Source: Psoroptes ovis (taxonomy: Eukaryota > Arthropoda > Arachnida > Sarcoptiformes > Psoroptidae). From it: 64,000 nt of DNA. The notes under the pieces are model-generated. The model made no database searches. It was not told the origin of the DNA and saw only the letters and a list, made by a program, of their open reading frames with translations. The translations under genes and the position numbers were made by a program. The stretch is taken from assembly GCA_002943765.1 (NCBI GenBank), contig PQWQ01000001.1:4933501-4997500 (forward strand), read 5' to 3'. This document shows, one piece after another, positions 35,801-48,178 of the stretch; the first letter of the stretch is position 1; each line of letters opens with the position of its first letter.

Positions 35801-38178
35801 AAAAAAAAATTTGAATCATTTTTTCAGTCCTTAAGAACTGACACTGTTTCGAAAATTCAATTCTTGTTTATAACAAATTGTCAAATGTTGAAAAAGTCAC
35901 CAAATTCAAATTTAATTGAAATTATTTTCAATATTTTTATTTCAATTATTGTCAATTATTCAGTCATTGTTGATCATCATCATTTTTTTCATCAGTAATG
36001 TCGATGTTCTACAAAAAAAAACACCCATCAAATGGTACACAGGACCATTTCATAAAAATAAATGAATAAAATGAAATGAATGAATGAACAGTCTTTTTAA
36101 AATCAAATATGTGTTTTTGGTGTACCAAATCTCATTGGTATACTGAATATAATGAAAAATTGTTCGCGCGTTCAACATGTGCGCAAACCATCATCATCAT
36201 TCCCTATTGCTGCTATTAACATTCTTATGGATGTGTAAATTTCAAAAATGATTTCAAATCATTTTTTTTGCACCAAAACAAATATATTGAAAAATAGAGT
36301 AAAAGATAATGATAAACCTTCATTTCAATTCAATTCAATTCAATCATTCATTCATTTTTTGTTCTCAGCTAACGATTCATCGAGAATCAAAATCATCATT
36401 CCCATATATATATATTTGAGAAATGAATAATTCACAGTTAAATAAAAAATGAATGAATGAATAATGATGAAAATTCCATGTTGTATGAATGCTCATGCTC
36501 TAAATCACAATCAAATCAATCAAAATTATCCATTGAATATTGTATTATTATATTTTATCATTATTATTATTATTATCCTCGAAAATCCTGAGAATTGAGT
36601 TCTGTTTGTAAAAAAAAATACAAAACAATTCAAATGTATTCTGCTTATGTATTCCGCTTATTATTTCTTGGAATTTGAATCCAAAAACAATTGTAAATGA
36701 ATGGAATTTGTAACGAATCATTGTGAAGAAATAGTGTATTTGAACAGAATGATTCATTGAATCATTGTGAATTTATTCATTGCTAATTCCAATTCAGAAT
36801 GCCCGTAGGAATCGTTTCGAATCGTTAGTCATATAACGATTACATCTACTGACGATTAATGATGATGATGATGTACCGATCGTGTAGATGACAAAAATGA
36901 AAAATTATTTATTTCTATTTTTTTATATTTTTTATTCCATAGAAAAATGGATAATTCTTTTCATAATTATTCTTTCGAAATCTTTCTATGAATCATGATC
37001 ATTTGATCACATAATTTTCCGAGTAAATTTTGATGATTTAGTTTTGATCATTTTCATCATCATTTGGTAGTTCTTCATCTTCAAAGATTATTTTATTTTT
37101 TTCCGTCTAATTTATGTCTAAATTGTCAATTCATTATGGTGCACTTTACTTTTTTCTTACAAATCATTTATTCAACATGGAAATTATGGCTAAATATAGC
37201 TGCTACTACTAATAAATACCTAATTAAAAATCAGCAAAAAAATTGTTCCATTATCCTCGATAATGATGAAATACTCTCGATTATTCACTAATTGATTTAG
37301 TTTAGTTTAGTTTAGCTTCGATTGAATTAAGAGCAAAATTTCCAAAGATAAAAGGCACCCTGATTGATGGTGGCTGAATTTACAGCCCCTTATCGATAAT
37401 GGTAAAGTCTCTTCTTCGAAATTAAAATATCAAGTCAATTTCTACTTGATATTGTCAATGTATTGACAAGTTTTATTTTTTATTTATTTTTTTTATTCAT
37501 CGTTAATAAACTTGATAAACTTTCAAATATTTGATGTTTATTCCATCAAATGTGTTTGAATAAACAAAATAATCATCAATTTTGCTCGATGAAAATTTTA
37601 TTTTCGTGTTGAAAAACATCATCATTAAATATCATTCATTATCAAATATTGAATTATTAAAATTGATTGATTGATTTTCAATATCTTGTCATTAAACATT
37701 CATTTTATATGTTTTCTCCTCATCATAATTCTCTCTTTAATTCAATTTTCTATGCGAAAACACATTAATAAAATTTTATATTTGAGAAAACATCTGAAAA
37801 AGGTTCAAAACAAAACAAAAAAAAAATTGTCCATTCTCGGTCAATGAATCAATCAATCGATCGATTAATCGATTTTCAATTCAAAATATTTAATATTTTT
37901 TTCCATATTTTTGAAATTAGTTTTCTCGAATTAAACTAATCGAAAATAAATCAATAATTAATATTAATTGACTTTTCAAATCGAATTGAATCGATCCAAT
38001 TTTGAATGATTAGTTTATCTTTGACCAATCGATTGTTTGATGATTATTATTCGGTCAAAAAGTTTTTTTTTCAAAGTTGAAGTGAAAAGTAAAACAATCA
38101 AAATTTACTTTTGTTTTACTTTTCCACAATTTTTGAAAGGGAAATCAAAATCAATTTCATTGTTTATTATTATTATTA
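32822..38178. other. Gene-poor AT-rich region
   Basis: No supportable gene on either strand. Noted were CTG-type runs (about 34145-34160 and 35283-35296), (TTA)n tracts, and a short sequence with inverted CCCTTTATT/AATAAAGGG ends at 35508-35579. The promoter of the gene starting at 32821 is expected at the left end of this stretch. Confidence 0.45.
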
Positions 38179-38259
38179 TTAGGTTGTCCCATAAGTTCTT
38201 GCCGTTTTTCAATTAAAAAAAAAATTGAAAAAACGGCAAGAACTTATGGGACAATTTAT
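38179..38259. repeat. Palindromic mini-element, copy 5, near-perfect hairpin
   Basis: This is the cleanest palindrome of the family. The arm TTGTCCCATAAGTTCTTGCC plus a T-run and CAATT is matched by its reverse complement after a short A-rich loop, giving roughly 30 paired bases. It belongs to the CCATAAGTT subfamily with copy 4. Confidence 0.85.
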
Positions 38260-40722
38260 TATTTGTTGTCGATTATTATTATTATTATTATTGCTGCCCA
38301 TTATCGACAACATCAACGATGAAAATATATGATTTGAAATCCGATTCAAACAAAAAAATTTATTTTGATTGATTTTCAATTGATTTTTTTTGATTAATTT
38401 TTCAATATTACCATCATCATTTCATGTTATCATTATTGTTATCGTTATAACAATAATCAATATTAAAAAAAAACAAGAACAAACAAACGAATTCGTTTTT
38501 TTTTTTTTTTTGTTTTCAAATTTCAATCATCATCATATCTACTTGAATCAAAGGAAATCAAATTTTTTTTCAATTTCAATTTTTTCAAATACTTCAAAAA
38601 CTTCAAAATTAATAATGCCTGGATTACAGTTAAATGGAAATGAAAATCAAGCAAAAAAAAAAACATGTCCATAGTCTCTTAAGTCTTAGGCTTCATTGAT
38701 GTTCAATGACTGTTGAAGCACGCTAAATACACCTTTAATTTTGATTTTCTTGTTTTTGATTTTGATTTCAAATTTCTTTGTCAGTTTCCAAGTCGATTTT
38801 GACATTGGCCATTGAAGTCAAAAGTTATTTGAGCCTGAAAAAATGTTTTGATTTCATTCAACGATTTCATTTATCTGCTTGTGTTGTTTTAAATTACTTT
38901 AAATTAGTCCTTTCTTTCTATTCGTTTACTCTTGTTGTAGGCTAATAATGATAAGATATCATACGAATACGAGAAGCCATAAACAAACGAAAAAAAATCA
39001 AAAAAAAAAAAATTTGAAATAAACGCGTGGCCAGGTAAAAATCGTACCACAATCGACTTCCTAGTGTATGGAAGCACTGGAAATCGTCATAATAAATGAA
39101 TGAATGATTGAAATTGAAATTATAAAATCTCCGAAATATTTTTTTTTGCTCGTAAATGATTTTCGCATTGACCGTTTCATTCAATCATTCATTTATGCGC
39201 TTGTTTATTCGTATATATTTTGTCCATATATTCATTCATATTAGATGAATAAATAAATAAATAAATAAATAATCAAAACATACAAATGAATGATTAGTGA
39301 ATGAAACGAGAAAATTTTTGATTAGTCAAAAACAAAAAAACAAAATAAACAGGTAAAATTGATCGAAATGAATGAATTGATTCAAATTCAAATTGAAATG
39401 ATTGAAATCTAAATCAGAAGAAATCATAAGAAAAAAATCATTTCCACTTGTTCATTTCAATGCAAATGTGAATTGATTTGAAATTTTTCAAACTTGAAAT
39501 GTTCAGTGTTTTCTAATAGTTCGAAAAACACGTTGATATTTCAATGTATTGTTTGTTTGATTCATTATTTCGTCGATGTTTTTCATTTCGATGTCGATGT
39601 TTTTCATAGATTTTCGATTAAAATCTTGTGATTCATGGTTTAAAATTAAGAAAATAAAAGATTTTGGCTTTGACCAGTCAATCAAGCTAGTAGCTAGTTG
39701 TTTTTGTTGTTTATTTATTTGTTTTTTAATTTGTCCGTTAATCATTCGTGTTGATCATTGATTGTTGTTGTTTTTGTTTATTATTGTCAATTGGAATTGA
39801 ATTTTTTTGCCATATGTCATATCGTAATCAGTGAAAAGCGAGAGAGAGAGAAAATCCTCTCGAAGACATATTCCCGCGTACACATGTATTGAAGTGTTGA
39901 TGTTGAAGAAATTAAATATGGTCCTAAGAGAAAATCAATTCAAGCTTAAGTTTACTTGCTCCAAATTAATTGTCAGTCAAAATGATTTCTCTTGTTAAAT
40001 TATTTTTTTTTTTTTTTTGAATTTTTTCAAGATTTTTACCTTTATGTTTTCGAGGTATTGGGCTTTGTTTTTTTCGGATTTGAAAAAAACAAATATCAAT
40101 TTCTATTCGAAAATCATTCGTTAATTTGAGTCATTTGAACTATGATTTGTCAAATTTTAAGGTAAATAGATTCATTTTCGACCATTTATTCATCCATTCA
40201 TTCATTCATCGAAATTAATCGAAAGAATATTTTTGAAAAATTTTCACTTTTAGTCTTCCCATTTGTCAATTGTCAATCAGTTTGTCATCATTTTCATTTC
40301 CATAATTTACATTCATATTTTGTGAAAATTGTGAAATCATTCAATTTATTCCAATTCAATATTTCGCTTGCTTAAAATTGATGGCATATTGATTTGAATC
40401 TGCAATTTTCATTCTGCAATTTCGGTACACTACAATGATTTCATAAAATCATTGATGAGTAAAAGAAATTGACTACGAAAATAACTGAATATCGAGTATA
40501 ATTTTCCTTATCAAACTTTTATTTTTTTCTTCTTAATTGTCATTCAATTATCTTCAATTCAGTGAAGACAAAAAAAATAGTAAAAATTTTCTTTATTTTC
40601 ATATTCTTGGTCCCTGTGTGTGGTAAATACATATGTGTGTGTGTCTGTGTGTGTCTTTGTGTACCCCCATAACCGTTTCATAATAACCGAACATCAATGA
40701 AATATAAATAAAATTACAAAAA
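38260..40722. other. Intergenic region upstream of the low-complexity protein gene
   Basis: No supportable gene. A tiny frame starting MPGLQLNGNENQ at about 38614 stops after 19 codons. A less AT-rich patch at 39830-39900 (AGCGAGAGAGAG and CCCGCG) after a TCAGTG motif might be the promoter or 5' end of the gene at 40723; this is a guess from composition. Confidence 0.35.
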
Positions 40723-42981
40723 ATGTCTTTACAACAAAAGAATAAAATCAATTCAATGATAATAATATCATCATCATCATCATCTTCATTATCATTATTA
40801 TTGAATTTATTGAATTATTCAATTCATTCAATACAATTTATAAAGCAATTATTCAATAATAATTATTATTGTCAAAAAAATACATTTATAATTATATTTA
40901 GTTTTTGGCTATTATTATTATTTCATCAAACAATAACGATTGATGCGGAAAAACAAATTGAAAATAATAATAATGTGAATGTAAATGTGAATGCAAGTAG
41001 CATTAATACCACCAATCAAACATCAATAACAGCAACGGCATCATCATCAACAACGGCAGCAGCCAACAGTACTAATTCAACATTTACATCGAAAACATCA
41101 TCTTCATCATCATCATCAAACAATGATAATAATGATGATTATAAACAAGAATTGATCAATTTTCAAGATGATAATAATATAAATCATTCATATCATTTTC
41201 ATCATGATTTTGATGAACAAAAGTTAGTGAATAATAATAATAAAAATAATTATAATTATTACAATTACAATTATTATGATAATAATAATAATAATAATAA
41301 TAATATAACAAAATTTCGCATGAAATCTTCTATTAATCCTTCTTCTATTACCACTGCTACTTCTGCATATCCTTTCACCAATATTCATTCTGTTACACCA
41401 AATGTTATTTCGTTATCGAGAAAATCGCCACCACGAATATCTCGAATGAAATCTATTAATTCTAATAATAATAATCATAATCATAATCATCGATCTTGGA
41501 AAAGAAATAATAACATTAATTATAACCCATATAATGCATCGAATAGACCACATAATAGTGTTCATAATGATCATAATAAATTGATTACGAATAATAATCG
41601 TTTTAATCACAATTATCATAATCATTATCCTGCTTCATTTTATCCTATCGCTTCTTCTTCTTCTTCTTCTTCCAAAAATTCTTATCCAATTATTAATCAT
41701 AAAATAAATAATGCAAATATTGTTCGTTATATTCCATCACCACCACCACCACCACCACCTTCACCACCAAAATTATCTCCTTTATCACGTTTTAGACATA
41801 TTCATCGGCCATCATCATCATTATCATTTATTGATAGAAGAAAAGATGTACGAGGAAAATTTGTATCACAAATTGTTAATCGAGCAAGTCAAGCATTTCA
41901 AAATTTATTAGAACATCGTCGTAATCGTTCAAGACCTAGATTAGTTAAATTGGTTCGTCTCCTTTTTTTCTAATTATTTTGAATAAAAATTATTATCATT
42001 TTATTTGAACTTAATCTTTTAATCCTTGAACTTTTCAATTGGTTTTGATCACAAACTGAAATAAATTTTCCCTGATAATAATAATAGATGACTGAAAGAC
42101 GTTCAAGTGTTGGTAGAAGGCTGTTACCAAGAGTTCGCGAACATTTAGCACAACATTTTGAAAGTTTTCGGCCAAAAACATTATTATCACCACCACCATC
42201 GCCACCGCCACCACCACCACCAGAACCTTTACCACAATTATCAGAACAATTAGTCGAAGAAGATTTACCGCTGCCGAATGATATTCAATTCGCCGAATCA
42301 CGTATCGATGGTAATGAAACATCATCGAATAGACACGATAATAATGTATGGAACATATATGATCATCAACAACAGCCACAAAATCATCATCATCATCAAT
42401 TATTACAAACATTTCCTGAACCACAAATTAATTATGAAATTGAAGGACAAAAACTACGACAAGATATTGTCAATAAGGTTGGCAATTTACAAACAATTTT
42501 AGAAACAGCATTCCATGTTACACGTCAACGTCGTGATCAATTTTTAAGTCGTTTATTACAAAATACAAATAATCGTTTGGAGAGAGCTAAAAATCGTGCT
42601 GATCAAATTTTAAGTGAGGTAAGCAAATACTTGAAAAAAATATATTTTATTTCCTTAAACAAAAAAAAATAATTTCTCCTAAAAAAACAAAAAATCTTCA
42701 TATCTCCCCAATATGTTAAGCCCGTAACATCTGAATTAGCTGTACGAACATTACATCACATAAATCAAGGCATTAATAATGCAAATCTATTCCTGTATAA
42801 TCTTCTAAATCGAATCGATGTATCGATCAAAGTACAAATGAAAAATTCACCACAAACACCAGCAGCAGCAGCAGCAGCAGCAACAACAACAACGACCACA
42901 TTGCCGGCAAATATTTCATCGAATGAAAATGGATCAAATAAAAATAATGGCACCGCAACAACAACAACAACTAGTCATTAA
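40723..42981 (+). CDS. Low-complexity Asn/Ser/Pro-rich secreted or membrane protein
   Basis: The three exons (40723-41952, 42088-42618 and 42721-42981) are joined by GT-AG introns in phase 0, giving 673 residues. A hydrophobic segment (FIIIFSFWLLLLFHQTITI, about residues 55-73) after a polar leader should act as a signal anchor or internal signal sequence. Long Asn, Ser, Thr and His runs follow, then two poly-Pro blocks (SPPPPPPP-like) and basic stretches (RRKDVRGKF, RRNRSRPRL). The C-terminal half is more ordered, with amphipathic helix-like sequence (NKVGNLQTILETAFHVTRQR and LNRIDVSIKVQ). The tail is Ala/Thr-rich with several N-glycosylation sequons. I do not recognise a domain. The ordered C-terminal part, consistent across two exon junctions, argues that it is a real gene. 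Confidence 0.6.
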
Positions 42982-43218
42982 TGATAATGAAATCTTAAAA
43001 TGTTTAATCATGATTATCGATTGTGAAGAATTGAAACATTGAATGAATGAATTAATTTGGTGAAATATTTTCAAGCAGACAAAAATATTTATTTATTTAA
43101 AAATAATTAAAAATTAAGTAATGAAAAAGAAAAAAAAATCTTTAAGTAAAATGTTTCGAAATGTTCGGTCATTTATCGATTGATTAATTCAATATTTTTT
43201 TTTCTCTTATTTAAAAGT

Positions 43219-46200
43219 TTATTGATTATTATTATTGATTGTTGATGATGATGATGGTGGTGGTGGTGGTGCTGCTGCTGCTGTTGTTTGTATATTATAT
43301 AAATTGATTATCGATTTTACTGACGATGCAACTTCAGCTGCTTTATCAATAACTTTATTATAATTATTATAACGATTATTATTACCATTAAGAATGTTTT
43401 CTTGATGATGATTGAATTTCGAACGATTTTCATATGAATGACATAGCTCATTTAAATGTATTACATTTCCTTGTAATTGTATGAATGCTTGATTCAATTG
43501 AAATAAATTATCCATATTCGATGTTTCGATTGACTACATGGTAAACAAAACAAAACAAAAAAAAAAGTTCATTAAAAGAAATTGTATTAAATTCAATTTG
43601 CATATAAAAAAATATATTCAAATAAAATAAAATTACCTCTGGAAATAGATTTATCATATCGGATACATAATTACATATTCGTTCGGAACAATGATGAAAT
43701 CTGAATTTGAAAAAAAAAATGGGAAAAAAATAAATGAATAGTAAAAGGGTTAATAATCATCTATTTTTTTTTTTTTGTTTCATGGACAATTTAAATGTAA
43801 ATATTCAAATAAAAATAAAAAAAAACAAATAATCATTGCCAGCCAAAAGCAAGCTGTAAATTCAATTTTATGAATTTCAATTTCTAACAAATTAGATTTA
43901 TGAATGTTTTTTTTTCAAAAAATAGTGATAAATGAGTAAATGTTTTTGAAAAAATAAATAAATAAATAAATGGCAACATTAACATTTCAACATACTCATT
44001 ATGTTTCTCTTCTTTCGCCTTTATAAGCAATTCTTTAATGCCATTTGTTATAAATTCAATTTTCCTAATAACCTCATCTTTTGTTGGCAAATCTTTTGTA
44101 GCTGCTGTTGCTGCTGCTGCTGATGGTCTTAAGGCACTTGATTTTGAAAGACTTTGAATGGTTGTTGCCGTTGTCGTCGAAGTCATTGTCGTTGCTGAAT
44201 ATGGACGTATTATTTCATTCATATTCGGATATTGTGAATTTGGTGATGGCGATGGTGATGATCGATTGAATGATGATGATGATGATGATGCTATTTGTTG
44301 TTGCTGTTGCTGATGTTGTTGTAAATGATGACTAGATAATGGTGAAGGCGAATGATAAAGACGATGATGAAGCTCATCACTATTATTATTATTGTTGCTG
44401 TTATATATTATGTTATAATTATGCGCTGATATATTTTTTGGCTGATTATTAATGAAAAACAATGAATTATTATCATTGGACATTTGTTGCATTGATTGTG
44501 GCCGTACACGATTTGTTGATGATGTTTGATTTTGTAGAAAACTATTGGTAAGTAAATTATTATTATTAATAGTATTAACTTGTGCAGTATCATCAAGAGA
44601 ACTTTCAATCAACATTGAAGCACTTTTCATCGATGATTGCGGTGGAATCGATAAACTTGTTGGCTGCAAAAACATTTGTTTTAATTGTACATTCTCTAAG
44701 GTTAATTTGTCTAATTTTGATTGTAAACGATTCAATTCTTGACGCATTGTTTTATTTTCATTCAAAAAAACTTCCATTAATTCGGTCGATTTGATTATCT
44801 GTTCTTTTAATGTATTATATTCATGACTCGATATTTGTTGATTGTTTTCATCTTTTGGTTTTTCAATCGATTTCGATTGTTGCTGTTGTTGTTGATTTGA
44901 GCTTGTTGGCTGTTTTTTCACGATCGTATTCAATTCATCATCATAATTTAAATCATCATAATCTTCTTCCGATGGTACTGAATCATATAATGGTTCAGAA
45001 TCTTCATTATCATTTAATTCGATGGAGAAATTTTCATTATTACCAATTTGATTTTGTTGAATATTATACAGACGGCGACGCATTTCATTCAATACATCAA
45101 CAATCAACAATGTTAATTCTTTCATATTTAACAATGCTAATTTTTGTCTTTCTTGATTACGTGTTGTTGAAAAATATTGATAAACAGGTAAAAATGGTAT
45201 TATCAATTGTTGATGTATCAATGATAATTTGCCATTTTCATTTGAATAATTTTTCACAACGAACGTATTTATTTCACGACGATCTAATTCATCATAAATA
45301 TCACGTGTCAATTCATGAAATAATTTATTATTCAATGATTGTAAACATTGATATAATTCACTTCGAAATGTTTGGATTGAATTTGGTCGATTATCATCAT
45401 TGAAATTTTTATTTCCATCCGAATTATTTGATTGATTATGCAATGAATCTGATTTCAAATCAATGAATAAAAAATGTTCACCATTACGATGATTTGGCTG
45501 TCGTCCTTGACTAAGAAAACAAGTGAACGTATCAATCATATCAAATTGATGTTCAATCAATCGATAAACAATGTCATGATGACCAGCATCACGTGCATAA
45601 TCGATTGGTGATTTATTTCTTGAATCAACAACAGCAGAATTGGCACCATATGCTAACAATAATTCTATTTGTGATATTTGACCAGATCTCGCTGCCATAT
45701 GTAATGGTGAATTGGATTTTTCCGTATGAATATAATTTGGATTTGCACCAGCAACCAATAATCGTAAACTAGTTTTCAAATTTGGTGTTCGTACACTCGA
45801 ATGCAACTGTTCACTGATATCGGATTCAGTTTCCAAATCATCTTTGATAATTCCATGTGATTTGTTAACGAATGCAAATGATTGATATTTAGCACGAATA
45901 AAATCATTTTTATTCGGATAAATTGGATCGTTTGATTGTGGTTTTTTTCTTTGATGCAATTTATTATGAGATTGTTGATAGTAATGATGATGATGATGAT
46001 GACCAGAAGTTGATGAAAGATGTGGATCTAATAATGTATGTTCCCAAATTGAATTCGAACCATTACGATATAAATCCAAAACCATTTGTAATTGACTTTG
46101 TTTCCAATTAGTTGCATTCAATGGTTTTATTTGAGATATAATTCCTATTCAAAATTGAAAAATGGAAATCAATTATTAATACAGTTCAATTCAAGAGATT

Positions 46201-46437
46201 GAAAACCACTTACTACCAAGACTACGATGTATAATGGCACATTGATCACATAAAAGTGTGCCGTGATTGATTGATGCCCATGTTGGATCTTTAGGGTAAG
46301 TAGAAATAGAATTAAAATTAATAAAATAATCAAAAAATTTTATAAATTATCATACTTATTTCACTACAATCAGCACAAACATTGAATTCACTATTGGTAT
46401 TTTTCGCAATCATTTGATTATATATTGTTTTGGACAT
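43219..46437 (-). CDS. GIT1/2-like: GIT-family ArfGAP with ankyrin repeats
   Basis: GIT proteins are Arf GTPase-activating scaffolds that bind PIX exchange factors, paxillin and GRKs at adhesions and synapses. The exons (minus) are 46437-46356, 46288-46214, 46144-43996, 43700-43637 and 43533-43219, giving 894 residues (human GIT1 ~761). The ArfGAP zinc finger is canonical CX2CX16CX2C with cysteines at about 21, 24, 41 and 44, followed by HRSLGR with the arginine finger. The GIT-specific SIWEHTLLDP and DFIRAKYQSFAF follow, then ankyrin repeats (SPLHMAARSGQ, LLAYGANSA). Next are Spa2-homology repeats (ELTRDIYDELDRRE, RQKLALLNMKELTLL), a coiled coil (LNRLQSKLDKLTLENVQLKQ), a low-complexity linker, and a C-terminal helical bundle resembling the paxillin-binding region. 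The extra length is Asn/Gln/Ser-rich linker. Confidence 0.93.
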
Positions 46438-47647
46438 GTTGTCCCGTTGATTTTTGGCTCAATGTTCAACAAATTAAATAACAATATAAAACAATAAACA
46501 AAGTTAAATGACCTAATCATCAACAGCCAAAATAAAAATCAAACAATTTTTGTTGATTGTGGACAAAATTGATGTGTAAAATCATTCGGAACTTGTTTTA
46601 GATTTTCAAAGATCATGACACATAGATAAATATATCAAAGATGTTTCATTTTTCTCAGTGAAAATCATTGATGCTTTGACGATACTATCTCTGAATGTTG
46701 ATATTTCTTTAAATGTCGCACATTTTCACTGAACAAAAACAATTTTTTTTCAAAAAAACATTTAAAATCCTACAAACAATTACAAGATTAAATCTGTTTG
46801 TTTGTTGCTGTTGTTGTTGAATCATTTTAGAAAAAAATTTATTTCAAAATTAATCTCCCACACATTATCCTTATATTGAACATATGAGAAATTCTACAAA
46901 TTAGAAGAAACGCATCAAATTGAATACATTTTTGGTCTTATTTCATTCATAACAATTTGTTGTAATTAAAAATAATAATTCATTGAAAAAAACAAAAAGC
47001 AAGTCTTGTAATTTCAAATGGTAAATCAATCATTGACAGAAATTTCGGTAAATGAATAGTGTATAGGCGTGTCAATGCCATATAACGAAAAAAAAGACCA
47101 TAAAGCAACAGTTTATTTTAAAATTTTCATTTCATTTTCATTCATTCATTCATATATTTTCATTGAGATTTTTTTTTTCATTTTAAAAACATTTTGTTTT
47201 GGTTTTGTTTTGTTTTGTTTATTTTCTTGTCAACTAATCACGTGATTTTGATTTGACTCATTTTCGATGATTTTCAAAGAAATTAAGGGGGTTTTTCAAA
47301 TTGATTTTTGACATTGATTTATCAATTTAAACAATGGATTAGTCAAATTGATCAAACAATAATTGTTGATTAAGGTTTTTTTTTCAAAATTTTGACAAAT
47401 TACTTTGAAAATCATCTGGAAAAAGTTTTCTGGGAAAAAAATTTCTGTAAATTTTCTTTCGTAGCGCTCTTTATGAATGGACCATTGTTTTTTTTCGGTT
47501 TGAAAGGCATGCGCGTCAAAAATTTTCGTCCGTCTGTATTTCCTTTCAACAGAAAACACGTTGCAACGTGATTTTGTTTTTGTATTTTTTTGAATTCTTG
47601 GTTTTTTGTAAGTTTTTTACATTTAAATTTAATATAATTTGATCAAA
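46438..47647. promoter_or_regulatory. Intergenic region between divergent GIT and eL43 genes
   Basis: About 1.2 kb between two head-to-head genes. No recognisable coding sequence. The last ~200 bases before eL43 are less AT-rich (AGGCATGCGCGTC and AACACGTTGCAACGTG), as expected around a housekeeping promoter; the exact start site is not visible. Confidence 0.4.
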
Positions 47648-48060
47648 ATGGTATGTATTTATATTCAGATGTTTTTTTTATATTAATATTCATTAATGAA
47701 ACGACATATCATCTTATTTTTAGTCGAAACGAACCAAAAAAGTTGGTGTTGTTGGTAAATATGCTACCAGATATGGTGCATCATTACGTAAAATGGTCAA
47801 GAAAATGGAAATAACACAGCATTCGAAATACACGTGTACATTTTGTGGAAAGGTATTGTTTTTTGAAAAAATTCAATGAATTTTTTAACAATTTCAAATT
47901 TTCATTTTTTTAGGAATCTATGAAACGAACATGTGTCGGTATTTGGAAATGTAAAGCCTGTAAGAAAACAGTGGCTGGCGGTGCCTACGTTTTCTCGACG
48001 ACATCCGCAGCAGCCATTCGATCCGCTATTCGTCGTCTTCGTGAAACTAGAGAAAATTAA
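47648..48060 (+). CDS. RPL37A: 60S ribosomal protein L37a (eL43)
   Basis: A zinc-ribbon protein of the large ribosomal subunit. The exons are 47648-47650 (the ATG alone), 47724-47852 and 47914-48060, giving 92 residues, the usual family length. The sequence begins SKRTKKVGVVGKYATRYGAS after the initiator. Zinc ligands are C39, C42, C57 and C60 (CTFC and CKAC). The conserved KTVAGGAY and AIRSAIRRL follow. An intron directly after the start codon is common in ribosomal protein genes and often helps expression; its role here is inferred. The Arg/Lys-rich composition is normal. Confidence 0.98.
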
Positions 48061-48172
48061 AAGATCGATCCATCAAACACTCATCTGACTAGGATTCTTT
48101 TAATGATTTACCATCAATTTTTATGGGAAAAAATTCCAACTATTTTTCCACATTAATCCTAACGAATTACTG

Positions 48173-48178
48173 AATAAA
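48173..48178 (+). terminator. Poly(A) signal of eL43
   Basis: An AATAAA hexamer lies about 113 bases after the eL43 stop codon, the right distance for its 3' end. Confidence 0.6.

Noticed and set aside
42035..42424. 129-codon minus-strand frame
   Set aside because: It is antisense to the second exon of the low-complexity protein and rich in Val/Asp from reversed triplet repeats; not coding.
44810..45403. 197-codon plus-strand frame
   Set aside because: It is antisense to the large GIT exon, and its His/Tyr/Leu-rich composition is the mirror of that exon.
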